A stretch of 64,000 nucleotides of DNA from Gigaspora rosea (taxonomy: Eukaryota > Glomeromycota > Glomeromycetes > Diversisporales > Gigasporaceae), in assembly GCA_003550325.1 (NCBI GenBank), contig QKWP01000121.1, positions 116,481 to 180,480 on the forward strand, read 5' to 3'. The translations under genes were made by a program, and so were the position numbers. Positions 31,656 through 44,300 of the stretch are shown piece after piece. The notes beneath the pieces are model-generated. The model was not told the origin of the DNA. It was given only the letters and a program-made list of their open reading frames with translations, and did not search any database. How positions within the stretch are numbered: position 1 is the stretch's first letter; every line of letters begins with the position of its first letter.

Positions 31656-32600
31656 TAGGTTGATGCAAAAATGTAGATATATAAAAATGGTGGTAAAAAA
31701 TTTTTTTTAAAAAATTAACATTAGTATTTAATTTTTTTATTTATTGTTTTACTATTTAGGATCATTTTAATACAATTTTATTAACCTTATTAAATTTTAA
31801 AAAAATTTTTATTAGGAAATAATTTCCTCAATTTAAAAATTTTCAATATCATTTTCAACCAAAGTAATATAATCATTGTGATTCCTGTATTCCTTCGCCT
31901 TGGTAAATGTTTTTTGCCAAAGATCTGTGATAGTTTTAGAACTAACCTTTTCTGTAAACACTTCTAACAATTTGGTTCTAATATAAATAAAAATTGGATA
32001 CGGGGCAGCTTTAGCAACTTTGTGCTTTATGACAACCCAAATTCCTTCGATCGGTTGAAGCTCACTGCGGTATGGGAGTATAAAACAAATTCTGCTCATA
32101 TTTATTACAATAACCTTCTTTTTCAAGCTTCTTTTGCAAAAAAAAGGAGTGCCAAAGGTGTTCACAGATATAACTATGTTATATATAACTTCTGCAATAT
32201 TAGAATTGGCTTTTTTTTTGGGCTGACCCAATAGTTTACATTCTGTTAATTCTTTATTTTCACTATTGTTCCATTCAGATTACTCATGCAACTGAAGCCC
32301 CAATACTGTGGCAACAAGCTTGCATAGTTGTATGTCTTTTCGTTGCTTCTGGCCGTCGACAATCTAAAAAGTATCGGTGAGTGCTAAAAATCATCCTACA
32401 TTTATTAAGACTTAGTGTGTATTTGTCTCGTTTCAAGTCATCCATTTTGATAAAAAAAAAAATCAATCTTAAATAAAGTTTATCGATCATGCTTACCTTT
32501 TTTGCAATTTTTATCTCTATATAGCATGATCATCCAACTTTTTATAATTTGATCATTTTAGGTAATGATATTTGTATATCTACATTTTTGCACTGGCCCA
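31656..32600 (-). mobile_element. Tc1/mariner element, internally deleted
   Basis: Ends TAGGTTGATGCAAAAATGTAG and its near-inverse at 32580-32600 are flanked by TA on both sides (31654-31655 and 32601-32602), the Tc1/mariner target. At 945 bp it is shorter than the usual 1.3 kb, so it is internally deleted or degraded. Confidence 0.88.
31833..32231 (-). pseudogene. Tc1/mariner transposase C-terminal part
   Basis: A 132-codon frame contains LPYRSELQPIEGIWVVIK, the form of the conserved LPPYSPELNPIE-W motif that holds the third catalytic residue of Tc1/mariner enzymes. The second catalytic region should lie just upstream and is not recognisable. A short upstream frame (32284-32490, starting near KMDDLKRDKYTLS) may be the N-terminus. 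The protein would be inactive. Confidence 0.8.
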
Positions 32601-32763
32601 TATTATATTAGCCAATTTGCAAAGTACTTTAAATTTTTGTAATTTCAAATTTATAAATATTTAATCAAATTAATGAATTTTTTTTTTTTAAATTTCTCAG
32701 TCATATGACTGAGGCGCAGTTGGCACTCTTTATTAAAACAGTTACAATTTTACATGTTCTTAA

Positions 32764-35700
32764 CTACATAAAGTTTTTTAAAGAACTATAAACTCGTTTT
32801 ATTTTGGGGGATTTCTCTCCCAAATTGAAATATAACTGCCGGAGTTCTTTTTTGAGCTGGAACTCAGCTTGCCGTATGGCTCCGGTTCTAGATATTACCT
32901 CTCCGCCCCATTTGGCTTTTGCGAATAAGCACCATATTGTGTATATTACCGGAATATGAAACCACTGTGCAGCTTGCTGTTTCATTTTCTCGTTTATGTT
33001 ACCGGCTTCAAGAGCTTCTTGGGAGGTGGATGGAGAGAACGTACCCACTGTACTTTCTATTATCTTGTAGGCAACTTGCTATATTTCTTTACTCAGGTCA
33101 CATTCAATTACGAAATGCTTGATGGTTTGTCTGGTGTCGACACACCATATGCAATTGCCCTGTATTCTGAGTCAATGTGTCGTGTTCGGTACCCGAGAGG
33201 TAATGCCCCGTGGTACATTCACCAGCAAATATCCAGTTTTTTGTTAATGTGCTCTTTTGTTTTTAGCCAACTAAAATTGTCCGGTTGGTTATTGTCTAAC
33301 GTTACACTGGTTCCACATCTTATTGTATTTAATTGCTGCACTATCCATTTGACTGTCATCTCCTGACCGTTTGTTTCGCCAATTGTCAAAGCTTCCAGTG
33401 TTCACGGCCAGTTGTACGTTGATGAAATATCCCCGCCTAACTTAATCCAAGTGTGTATGTGTCCCTCCATTCTTTCGGCCAGGCCTTCTTACTGATTGGG
33501 GTTGACTTTAGCGCTTGTAAAACACTGGGATTCCTTTTGGACCTAATCTCCCCTGAAATTACGTTTCTTTCGTGACAGGCCAAGTGGCGCTACTTGTGCA
33601 TAAGCGCTTCCAAATCATTATGAGTCGTGCATTTAACATGTTCTGGATGACTGGAGCACCCAATCCGCCTTCGTCAGTGTTCTTTTGGAATGTGGCATAT
33701 TTGGGGAGAAACTTGGATTTGTGTTTTATCCAGTTAGAGATGAGGTCATTAATCGCGGATATGTGTTTTCTTTTAGGGTGAAGAATGTAGGTGGCGTACC
33801 ACATTCTAGAAAGAACCAGGGACTTGGCCAACATTATCTTCCCTTTAAATGAGAGATTCCTCGCGTTTAATTTTTCTATTTGAGCCTTTATTTTATTAAT
33901 AATTTCCTCCCAAAGTCCATTTTTTGGTGAGCTATCTCTCAAAACTTCGAAGCCTAGGATTTTGAAGGAGGTTTGTTCAGGGACCTTCTCATAAAGTTCT
34001 TCTCCTGGTAAGTTTACAACTTCTGCAGAGGGTGTAAGAGGGACTAGTTTGGTTTTTTCTTGTTTATTCTGGCATTTGAGGCTTTTTCGTAGTCCTCAAG
34101 CATTTTAACGGAAGTTTCCCAGTCTGAACGAAAACCGATTCCCAGGGAAAGGTCATCAGCGTAAGCTGTAAGTTTAAATGAACAATTTGGTCCCAAGGAT
34201 ATACTCCTGATCTTCTTGTCTATCTGCAGGAGAAGCGGTTCGAATGCAAGTATGTAGAGCAAGGGAGAAAGGGGATCCCCTTGTCTCACCCCCCGCCCCA
34301 CTGTGAACGGTGAAGATATAGAGCCCCCTCCAATGATGTGGGCCATTTGGTTTTTAAAGAGGCCTTTTATCAATTCTATAATTCTCTTGTCAAATTTCAT
34401 CTTCTCTATTATGAGGGCCAAAAAATCATGATTGACTCTGTCGAAAGCTTTAGCCTGGTCGATCAGTAGAATCCAATGCTGAATGGTTGAGTCATGTGAC
34501 TTTCGTAGGATGGTCATTATATCCATGGCGGCGTCGACTATAAACCTGCCTTTGATAAAACCTTGTTGGTGTTCCGGTATAACTGCCCTACATATTTTGT
34601 TCATTCTATCTGCCAGAATTTTCATAAAGATTTTAGTGTCCTCGTTGACCATTGAGATGGGACACCAATTTTTCACAAGCGATAGATCCTTCCCCTTTTT
34701 TGGTATTAGTGTAATTAGGGTCTTGTGCCAGGATATTGGCATGGAACCTCCTTCTAAGACCTTGTTGAAACCCTTCACTAAGACTGGGGTTATTGTTTCA
34801 TTTGTGAGCTTTTAGAACTCGTAGGTGAGCCCGTCTGTTCCAGGAGATTTGTTATTAGGAAGAGAACAAATAACCTGTGAAACTTCCTCTGCAGTTATGG
34901 GTTTAAGCATATCATTGTTCATTACATCTGTGACCTCAGGGAGATTCTTTACAAACTTTTCTGCTTCTAATCTATCCATGAGCTCTGGAGTGTAGATTTG
35001 TGTAAAGAACTGTTGTATATGCTGCAAGACATCTATGATTTCTAAATTTCCATTATCAGAAACCTTGATCTCATCTAGTTTGTTTTGGTTTTGTCTTGAC
35101 TTGTATCTTGCAAAAAAATACTTTGTCGACTTTTCACCTTTTTCGATCCATCTGGCCTTGGACCTGAGAAGCCATTTATTTGTGAGATCAGAGTTTTCTT
35201 CCTCAATGAGATTCGTCAGGATTGTTATTTGTTCATCTAGGTGTGTCTATTCTAAATTTTTGGACCGGGCTATTTTTAAATGTGTCAACTTTTTGTGGAG
35301 TCCTTCTAGCTTTGTTTCCGTAGACTTTGGTTTGCGGAAGGCTCTGATTATTGACTGGATGTTCAGTTTGCATCTGTCCCAATCTTGTATGGATCCAGGG
35401 TCCTCGATTTCCTCTATGACTTCTTGACTCAACCTGATATTTCGAAAGCAATTTTTGTCGAACTGCCACTGCACACTGTGTCTCTTGATTGGTCCAAAGG
35501 AAAGCGAACACTCTACTAATAGGTGGTCAGAGTTGCCAAAGCGAGTTTTAACACCGGAAATATTATGTCTGAAGTTTCTATCTATGAAGATGTAGTCTAT
35601 GCAGGTTCCCATTCTGCCGTTGTTTCTGGTATTTTGGAAGTAAGTCAGAAATGGGACTTCTTCTGAAAAATCATTTGTATTGTGAAAATTTTCCATCTTT

Positions 35701-36084
35701 TTTTGTAAAGTCTTTCTAGTGGGGTCGTGCTGTTGTGGAGCTTGGCTGACTTTATTTTTGTCAGGGGAGATGTTGGTATTGAAGTCACCTCCAACGATTT
35801 CAATTAATTCTTCCTCTCTTGAATGGTGACCAATCCTCGAAGAATTTGATTCTATCTTCTGGGCACAGAGGTGCATACACGTTTGTTATCCTAAATTTCC
35901 TACCCTGGTAATGTATCTTAACCGTTATCACTCTGTTATCGTAAGAAATTTGAAAATCTATAAATTCGATTTTTTTGTTTTCTGCTAAAATGGCAGTCTT
36001 ACTAGACCAAATGGATGCATACTGCCATTGCTGACTTAAAAAGTCTCTAAGTTTTGCGTCTTTCAAATTCATTTCTTGTAACAT
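32764..36084 (-). pseudogene. LINE 2 ORF2 (endonuclease, RT, CCHC)
   Basis: From 36084 downward: an APE endonuclease with IVGGDFNTNISPD and FGNSDHLLVECS (35876-35247); a linker; SPGTDGLTYEF (34812-35027); the RT core 34778-34044 with LITLIPKKGKDLS, LLIDQAKAFDRVNHDFL (motif A), GRGVRQGDPLSPLLYILAFE (motif B) and AYADDLSL (motif C near 34155); then CIWCVDTRQTIKHFVIEC (about 33100-33160) as the C-terminal knuckle, and a basic tail ending near 32764. Catalytic residues of endonuclease and RT look intact where visible. Breaks fall between the listed blocks, for example at a stop near 34812 and a frame change near 34040. Confidence 0.9.
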
Positions 36085-36154
36085 GATAATATCTAAATTA
36101 TATGATTTTAGAAAAATGATTCTTATTTACGTAAAAGGTATGAACCCTTTTGGG

Positions 36155-37850
36155 TCAAATATGGTTCGGGAGGACCCGTCCTTTTACATCACTATAGGAG
36201 GACATTCTTACTTGGAACTGCTTCGTTGTACTGTTGATTACACTCCTTGTGGGAGTCAGACGTTTGTAGGTGACTATAGTGAAGCCATCATTTTCGGGTG
36301 GGTTAGTGTTAATTGTGGCCTTCGCTAACGGATCTGATAATGTGGTTATTTGTGTTAAGAAGCCCGAGTTGTTCTGGGGGTCAGTGTATGCCCCGGCTAA
36401 TTCGTCACGTAGTGGTTCCCTGGTTTGGGCCAGATCGCCAGCGCCCCTAAAGGGGGGTCGCACCGACCCAGGAACTGCCTCCTCTGGTGTCACCTGGTTT
36501 TTTCCCCCACTTGTGGAGATACCTGTCCTGCTATTTCCTTTTCCGGTAAAACGCCATCTGTGTTGGTCTTTGTTGCTTCCTCCATTGTTACCTCATTTTC
36601 CAAAGAGGGTGTCTGGCTTGTAGTGTTTTCGTTCTGGGAGGAGTTATTAAAAGCTCCGTGTCCATTTCCTCTACTGGGCTGTTGTCCACACTTCCCAGGT
36701 CCTTATTCATGCGTGCGTTTTGTCTAGATTCAATAGATTCCTTAAATTGGATACAGTCTTTTTTTATGTGACCTTCCTGGTTGCAAAAGTAGCAAACTTT
36801 TGGGCAGATTTCCATTCAGTAGTAACCTTATTTTCCCAAACATGGGTGAATCGTAGTAGGTGCTTTTCTAGGTCCGGGTCATCGGTTGTTTTAAAGATGA
36901 CCACCCATTGATCTGTCAGGGAGGGAGTGCCTTCGATTATGAGAGGTTTGATGGCGGCAATTTTTCTGAAATTTTCAAAGGCCACCAGTAGAGCCTCTGA
37001 AACCTCACTTTTGTTACCTAAGGGTACATTGCGGCACCTGACCAGTAGAAAGGATTTTCTGCCGTCGGTCGGAATTTATCCGTAGTAAGTTTTGTTAAAT
37101 ATAACGATGCTCTCGGCGGCATACTGTTTTCGTTTTTCATTGTTGATAAAGGTGATTTCTAAGTGCGTACGGACCCCTTTAGTAAAGTGCTACTTGGCGG
37201 CACTAACGTCGTATTTAACCTGATTGAACATGGAGGACATAATCTCATTGAATGAACCTAGCATTCCTTTGATATCAATTATTAGTGCATTATCGTTATT
37301 TGTTCTAATATTTTGTCTTGGGGAGAAAGTTGAATAGGTCGATTGACCTCTTTTCAGCTTGGGAAAAAACGAAGTCCATTTTCTATCAGGACTTATTGAG
37401 GAAGGTTCCTTCCTCTTTTCTGGTTTACGTTCGGAGATATCACGTTTTGGTTTTGGTTCTAGGCCTAAATCCTCATCTGAGAGTGAGCATTCTTCTATGA
37501 GTTTCTTTTGTTCTACGATCAAGTCTTCAGCTACCGCCTCAGTCGGCGCAGCATTAGAAGGGCTCGGGACAGGTTGTTCTATCTCTGTAGACATTTGTGT
37601 GACTATGAAAGTAGTTTGCACGTTCGTAATGTCTTTGAAAACACTGAATTCTTGTTCAGTTTTGTCATACCAGGAAGGTTCCTGAGTCTTTTGTGGGAGG
37701 GTGCCTTGGTGTTCGTTTCTGTTAAAACCTTAGCATCGCTTTTTGCTGTAGCCTGTTGTGACTTGTTTACTTTGTTTGTTTTTTTGTTGTTGTTGTTTTT
37801 ATTTTCTTTTTCCACTTTACGTCATTTTGGCGCCATTTCTTCCGAGAACA
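36155..37850 (-). pseudogene. LINE 2 ORF1 (RNA-binding, CCHC knuckle)
   Basis: A start ATG reads MAPK near 37836 and is soon followed by a stop. The N-terminal half is low-complexity and charged, with LIEECSLSDEDLGLEPKPKR (about 37500). A middle part (36985-36764) has VVIFKTTDDPDLEKHLLRF and may be the RRM-like segment seen in such ORF1 proteins. CYFCNQEGHIKKDC (about 36750-36800) is a CCHC knuckle that would bind LINE RNA. A proline- and arginine-containing tail follows to about 36155. Two or three frame changes and stops are present. Confidence 0.75.
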
Positions 37851-38159
37851 TAGCATCATCAAACGTACTGCAGTCTCTTTTCTTACTTCTGAGGGGACTA
37901 GCCTCGTTTACTCTTGTTTCTGTGGCCTCGCTTGTTCTTCTAGTTGTGTGTATTTTAATAAACTGAAATTACTCTGCTCTAAACTAACGTGTACTGGAGA
38001 GAGTATGTGTAGATCTTTCTTTTAAATTAATGAATTTTATATAATCAACCTTATTAATAATATAAAACTTCTAGTAAATTATATAAAATTTATTATAAAA
38101 CTTTATTAGACTATTGCTTTTAAGTTTAATTTTTATTAGATAATATAAAATGCCTATGG

Positions 38160-38339
38160 AGAACCCCGAAATATATATAGATAGGTCAGATATGAGTTTG
38201 CGTATTTTTGAGGTTTTTATACAGATCTTTTCTATTTATAGTAACTTTTTTGCTTATTTTTAAAGTTTTTTCTGCAGATCTTTCCTTTTTTAGTAATCAT
38301 ATAATTAACCTGACCTATCTATGTATATTTCGGGGTCCT
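38160..38339. mobile_element. AGGACCCCGAA-ended MITE, copy 2
   Basis: Ends AGAACCCCGAAATATATA and ATATTTCGGGGTCCT are inverse. An exact 8-bp TSD, GCCTATGG, lies at 38152-38159 and 38340-38347. It is 180 bp with repeated TTTGCTTATTTTT and GCAGATCTTT words, also present in copy 1. Confidence 0.93.
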
Positions 38340-38347
38340 GCCTATGG

Positions 38348-39370
38348 TGTTTTAAATTAAATTTGCAAATCTGTATAACAAAAACAAAAAAATAAATTTT
38401 TATAAAACAAAAAATAAATTTTCATTACCTTAGGGTTAGAGTGAGGCCTGGAATTTTATTAAATATTAGTATATACAAAATTTAGCTTTAAAACATCATA
38501 GATGCATTTTAGTAAACCTGATTTTTATAGTTAAAAAAATATTTTTTCTAATTAAAAAATAGTATAGATATAGCTTATAACAACAATAAAAAACTGTTTT
38601 TTTGTTAAAATGAACATATAATTTGTAATAATAAAAAGTTAGTAGTAACTAGTATTTAAAATTCAGATCCAAAATTACTTGCACAAATGCAAGTAATATA
38701 CAGGTTTTAGATGCACAAACAATTCATTGCTTGCATATGTGTGTATATAAAAAAAATTTTTACTTGCACATATGTATATGTAAAATTATTGAGATAGGTA
38801 AATATAGTAAAGTCTTCAATTTACAAATTAACATTATATTTATAGTTATTATTTAACTAAAAGAGACTATCTCATTAACTAAATTAGTGCAGAATAAGAA
38901 TTTAACTATTAACTAAATTAATACAAATACAGTTGCCCTCCTAAATAATTACCTACCATTTATTTATATTAAAAACATCTTCATATAGCTACAATTATAT
39001 TTATAATTATTATTGTTTTAGAATTTGTTGCCTAATTTTAATAATAAAATTACTTGTTCACAATTATACAGTGCACAAATCCTTTAATTAGCGACTATAA
39101 TATACAATCTTTAAAAGCTTATAAATAAAAACTAAAGTAGTTATAAATCAAATCTCTTCATAGAATAATAAAATCAAACCTAAAGAACTAAATTATGAAA
39201 CTAATTTTTTAAATTACTTAGTATTTAATAGAGTTATTTCTTGTTAAAGTTAACCTAATTTATTAATTAAATTAAAAATTTGGCCGCTTTAATTTTGCCC
39301 AGAACTACTAATAATATTCTTAATTCTGCCCAAAATTATTAAATAAAAATATACTATAGTTAAATTTAAT
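38348..39370. other. AT-rich spacer
   Basis: About 1 kb of AT-rich DNA. A short stretch near 38675-38785 has repeated TTGCACAAATGCAAG/TTGCACATATG words. No gene is seen. Confidence 0.4.
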
Positions 39371-39379
39371 ATTATAAAA

Positions 39380-39530
39380 ATTCTAATTCTTTTTTCTTTT
39401 TCTTTTTTTTCTCTTTTTCTTTTCTTTTTTTTTCTTTTTCTCTCTTTTTTTCTTTTCTCTCTTTCTCTTTTTTTCTCTCTCTTTCTCTTTCTTTCACCCA
39501 CTCTCTCTTTTTCTCTCTCTTATATATATT
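39380..39530 (-). repeat. Pyrimidine (C/T) tract
   Basis: Simple CTTTTTCTCTCTTT sequence, opposite strand purine. It gives a 70-codon Arg/Lys/Glu frame on the minus strand that is not a gene. Confidence 0.8.
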
Positions 39531-39551
39531 TCTGATTTATATATACTTATA

Positions 39552-39723
39552 CAGTGTAACCCCGCAATAGTCACATTTACATTAGTTACAATCTCGTTAT
39601 AGTCACCTTAATTTCCTATTTAATTATATATACTATATATAAATTTTGCTCGCATTAGTCACAATCTCGCAATAGGCACATAAAAAGTCTGATTTTGGCA
39701 CGTGACTATTGCGGGTTTGACTG
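39552..39723. mobile_element. pogo/Tigger-type MITE
   Basis: CAGTGTAACCCCGCAATAG on the left is inverted as CTATTGCGGGTTTGACTG on the right. TA flanks both ends (39550-39551, 39724-39725). CAGT ends followed by an AACCCCGC-like stretch and a TA target are typical of Tigger/pogo elements, so it could have been moved by a transposase like that at 21031-25552. Confidence 0.85.
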
Positions 39724-39969
39724 TATTAACCAATCATATTAGGTTATTTTTGTATAACATGGCTCCAAATTTGGCTGCTATATTTATGACTTGTTTATTT
39801 AAGAGTTCGTGCACTGTATTTATATATAAAAATAGATAATTTCTATATAGAAAAGTTGTAATTTTATTAATTAAATTAGTTTTTTGCAATAAAAAAATTG
39901 AAAAAAAGATAAAATATAACTACACTGAAATTTTCATACAAATCAGATAATTTCTTATTAGAATGGTTT

Positions 39970-40440
39970 TTATTTTACTTATTTACAAAAATAGCTAAAA
40001 AAAACTTGTAATTTTTTTTTAAAAAACATAAAATAAAAAATATATTAATGAAATACTAACTAATTTACCGGTATATAATAATTTTATAATAAATATATTT
40101 TATTTTCCTGAACAATTTTTCTTATTGTACAAAAATCTGATTTGCTTAGTATTATTTTGTCTTTTTATATAGCAACAATCAATGATTGTATATAAAATTT
40201 TTTATAATAAATTTTATAAAACTTTATATCCAATTATTGATTGTTGCTATTTATGAAAGTCAAAATAATATAAATTATACAAAAAAAAGTTGTTCAGGAG
40301 AATAAAATATATCTACTTTAAATTTTATTTAAATAAGCAGATATTTCATTAATTTTAGATTTTTTTACATTTCTATAAAATTTTTTTAGCTATTTTTATA
40401 GGTATATAAAATGAAAAATAGTATATATAAAAAGTTATCA
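39970..40440. repeat. AT-rich foldback element
   Basis: Arms of about 235 bases meet near 40207. Pairs include ATTTTATTTTCCTGAACAA with TTGTTCAGGAGAATAAAAT and AGCAACAATCAATGATTG with its inverse. The outer AAAATAGCTAAAAAAA blocks also pair. Confidence 0.8.
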
Positions 40441-40734
40441 TTTGCATAAAAAAATAATAACTAATATTTTTTAAATTTCATTGATTATATTAAAGCTTCC
40501 AAAAAAATAAAATATAATTGCTAATTATTTTTTTGTGCATTAAAATTTTAAATTTTTGTTGCACATTATTTTTGTGCATAAAAATTTTAATTTTTGTTGC
40601 ACATAATTTTTCTGTACAATTATTTAAATTAATTTTAAATGTACATATATGCATTTACTTATCTAGATTTTTATGTACAAAAAAAAATATACTTGCACAT
40701 GTGCATTTTGTGCAAACCAATTTTAAAAGCACAA

Positions 40735-41330
40735 TATAGTTAGGAAACTGTTATTGCTACTCCTATTTTTGTTAATACTATCCTCTATTTGGCTTTTGAC
40801 CCTTCTAACGCAGTCACTAATATAGTACAAACAGTGATTATAAATAACTTTTATATTCTGGCATTTTGACCAATGCATGAAATCTGAGTTACATGATCTG
40901 TGTTACCGGTACTACAATGGCCAATCAAAAATTGATTCCGAAGTAGGTTCAAAAACTTACAAGCATCTTTGATCAGAAAATAAACTACTCACAATCATTG
41001 TTATAGCTGATGCTGAAGTTGGCTAATGCTGAAGCTCAGGGGTCTTGATTGGAAACTATAAGCTCTGCTAAAATCCATATATACTCTATAAATATAAAAT
41101 TTATACCAAAACTCTATCTAATCCTATAACACAAAAATGCAAAAAAACATTCAAAAAAAATTTTAAAATTTTATATCAAAATAAGTCAAATCTTCAGCAT
41201 CAGCCAACTTCAGTATCAGCTGTGACAATCATTAATAGTCGCTATATAATAAAGTTCAAATTTTACTATATAAATCGATTTTTATCTTAATTGCTAATCT
41301 GGCTAAGATCGATACTGATTGCTATATTAA
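40735..41330 (-). repeat. Dispersed repeat family A, copy with nested MITE
   Basis: It is the reverse complement of the outer part of the copy at 57000-57720. Shared stretches include GGCCAATCAAAAATTGATTC, AAGTAGGTTCAAAAACTTAC and AACTGTTATTGCTA. One foldback arm is missing; a short piece survives near 41245-41320. A MITE interrupts it at 41000-41225. Confidence 0.75.
41000..41225. mobile_element. MITE in dispersed repeat A
   Basis: TATAGCTGATGCTGAAGTTG near the left end is inverted at the right end as CAACTTCAGTATCAGCTGTGA-like sequence. An exact 8-bp TSD, CAATCATT, lies at 40992-40999 and 41226-41233. Confidence 0.88.
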
Positions 41331-44300
41331 TTTATTATAAAGATAAGGGATAAGAGTTATAATAATTTTAATACACGCGTTGAAATCTGAACACTTTGTC
41401 TTTTAAATATCAAAAAAAATACAACCAATTGCTATTACGCTTGTAGAACCTGGTATTATTGATGAAAACTATCACTATGGACCTTTTTCACGATTTTGGT
41501 GGTGAGAAAATACTATAAATAATAATAATAATAAATTTTCTTTATTTCCAATTTGTATTGGACAAAAAACTTTACTATTCTTAATAGGCAAAAATTTGTT
41601 GTTACAGTAGTTATTGGTTATTCAATTACATCTTTTTTACCTGGTTATCAATGTTTTTGTAATGATATTTTTTCAGAAATAGTTGCTGATCCAAGTACGG
41701 CTATTTCTACAGTATATACAAAATTATTCAAAACCAAAACCCGTTATTCAGGACCCCTTGTAATTGGATGGACTAATGAAAAAATTATATCGCATCTTTT
41801 ATTTGATATTAAATTTTGTCCATTTTTAATTTCTTTGGATAGTAAAAATAAAATTTTTGTATTTGGAATTGGTTCATCATTACAAAATTTTAAGAAAGGA
41901 GGTCCTAGTTATAAATTATCTTTAATTCGTAAATATTGCTCTAAAAAAAACATTATTTGTTTCAATTATAGACGATTTACATTGTTTTCTTGAAATTTAT
42001 CAAGAATTTCAGTTAATAAATCGTATTAGAGGACAAACACCTGATGAAGTATGGCATTTGATTGGCATAACAAAGTTTAATGGTACACAACTTTTTGGTT
42101 TAGAACATTCAACAACACAACTATATCTTTAGCAACATCATTTTCCTACATGTATTCCTGCTAATTGGAATAATTATAATTTAATGAAAGAACTTTTTGA
42201 TTATCATTTAAAACGAAGAACAATTGCAAATACTATATGGTATTAGTTCTTTGTTAATTGGACTAAAAATGAAAGCCAAATAATAGAGTTAACTAGTCTA
42301 CAAGAAATATATCCAGCAAATTATCAATTTAGCGATAGAGAATTTAGTGCTTGGCAAACTTTAATTCGAGCTGCTAGTGGACATAATATAACTCTATGGT
42401 CACACAATGAATCAGAGGTTTGAATCTTATTATTTAAACGAGATTGTTTAAATTATTGTAATAACAAATTTTATTAGTTTCAGATTTGAACATACACTAA
42501 CCTGCCTGATAAAGATAAAGAAACAATGCAAATATTGTATAATATGGGGTTTTTAACACCAATTCCAAAACATATATATAACAATACACAAACATTTTGG
42601 ACATGTTTTCAACGTGCACTTTCTAACAATAAAAAAAATCAAGATGGTAAACGACGTATACTATCAATTATTGCAAATGAATTCACATATTCTGAATTAG
42701 AATCTAATTTGAACGTAAGAAATTTTAATTTTAAATTTATTATTAATTTTAATAAATATTAATAGATTTTAATTTATTATAAAATAATAAGGTTGGATGA
42801 CATTTAATTCATGGATCCCGAAAACATGCAATAACTAATGGATATAGTGCACCGCCACTTCACAAACCAATTATTCATCGTGTTCAATTTTCTCAAGAAA
42901 ATTTAATACAATTTGATCAATTTTTTGTGCACAAAGATAATATTTCACAAAGTAGTTACAAAACTGATACTTCAACTGGCTTACCTGTAGTATATTTGCA
43001 TGATACAAAAAAAGGCTTGTGGGAAAAGTTTCATGAAGAGTTTCCAAATGGAATGCGCCATACTGCATTAATGACACGCTTAGAAGGTGGACGATTTTTA
43101 TATAAAGAGAATTTAGGTGAACTTTGTAATACATGTAATGAATGCGGTAATGAAGTGTTTGAAGATATTAGATCATTAGTTGATAAATATATAGCGAATG
43201 TGACAGACAGAGTATAAATATTATTATTTTTGTTTTATTTAATTTATAATTAACTTACATTATTAATATAAACTTATTATTTAAAAAATAGAAAGAATTA
43301 ATTAAAAACATGGAATACTTACAGCAGTATTTACAAAAAGACTATGCAAAAACTCTTTTGGTAACCAAGCAAGGTGTTCCAATTCACAATTCGTGTATTA
43401 GTCATTGTCTTGCACATGCATTTGGAAATTGTAACTATTCACATTCTAATATATGCAAAGAATATGAAAATCTTTTTGAATTTTTCGATCAATTACAAAA
43501 AAAGTTAGATATTAAGCAGCACGAATTTTTAATAGATTATCAAAATCGTTTAGTAGCCTTTATAGCTCATCATGCACATAGAACTTATTTGAATGCACAG
43601 CTAACCGCTGAACTTGAGTCTTTAGATCATAATGGAGCACTTATTCTTGTAGATTTCAAAATGCGAATTAGTCCTCAAAGTGCATGTGAAACTAAAGAAG
43701 ATTTTTTTGGTAAACGGGGATGGACCTTACATACTGTTCTTGTATATCAAAAGAACCAAGATGAAAAATTAAATATACAAGCATTTGATTATTGGTCAGA
43801 TGATACTCGTCAAGACGCATGGTTTGCGGCTTCATTACTCCATACAGTTATAGAAATTATTAATCCAAAACCACAGTGGATATCAATAGTATCAAACAAT
43901 GGCCCACATTACAGAAATACTGAATTAATATTAATTATAAGTCATTGGAAAGAATGGTATGATATTAACCCTCGAAGATAGATTTTTCTTGAGGTGGGAG
44001 AAGCCAAATCCATAATTGACTCACATCATGCACAGGTTTGTTTCAGTCATGTTTTAAATTTATATATAATATATAATTTAATCATATTAATATTTTAGAT
44101 TACACATTCAATAAAAAGATGGGTCAAGTTAGGCTATGATATTAAATCAGGAGAAGATATAGAAAACGCAATAAAAAATTTATCAGGAATGCATGTAGCT
44201 CATCTTGAGCCAAATCGTAATTTAGGTAATATTACGTAAAATTTTAAAAATTCAATATATAGACTTTTTAATTTTAACCGAGAATTGTAGTTTTTAAACA

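Larger units (their letters stand above)
32682..38023 (-). mobile_element. LINE 2: near full-length L1/Tx1-like element
   Basis: It lies on the minus strand between exact 15-bp duplications, AAATTAATGAATTTT, at 32667-32681 and 38024-38038. A run of A (T on the plus strand, 32682-32689) at the 32682 end is the poly-A tail. At 5.3 kb it holds an ORF1 with a CCHC knuckle followed by an ORF2 with endonuclease, RT and a C-terminal CCHC. There is no RNase H. The SPGTDGLTYEF, RQGDPLSPLLYILA and AYADDL motifs point to the L1/Tx1 group. Several stops and frame changes in both ORFs mean this copy is dead, but long open stretches suggest moderate age. Confidence 0.93.

Noticed and set aside
36083-37966. 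Plus-strand ORFs of 100-150 codons
   Set aside because: They are shadows of LINE 2 ORF1 and ORF2 on the minus strand.
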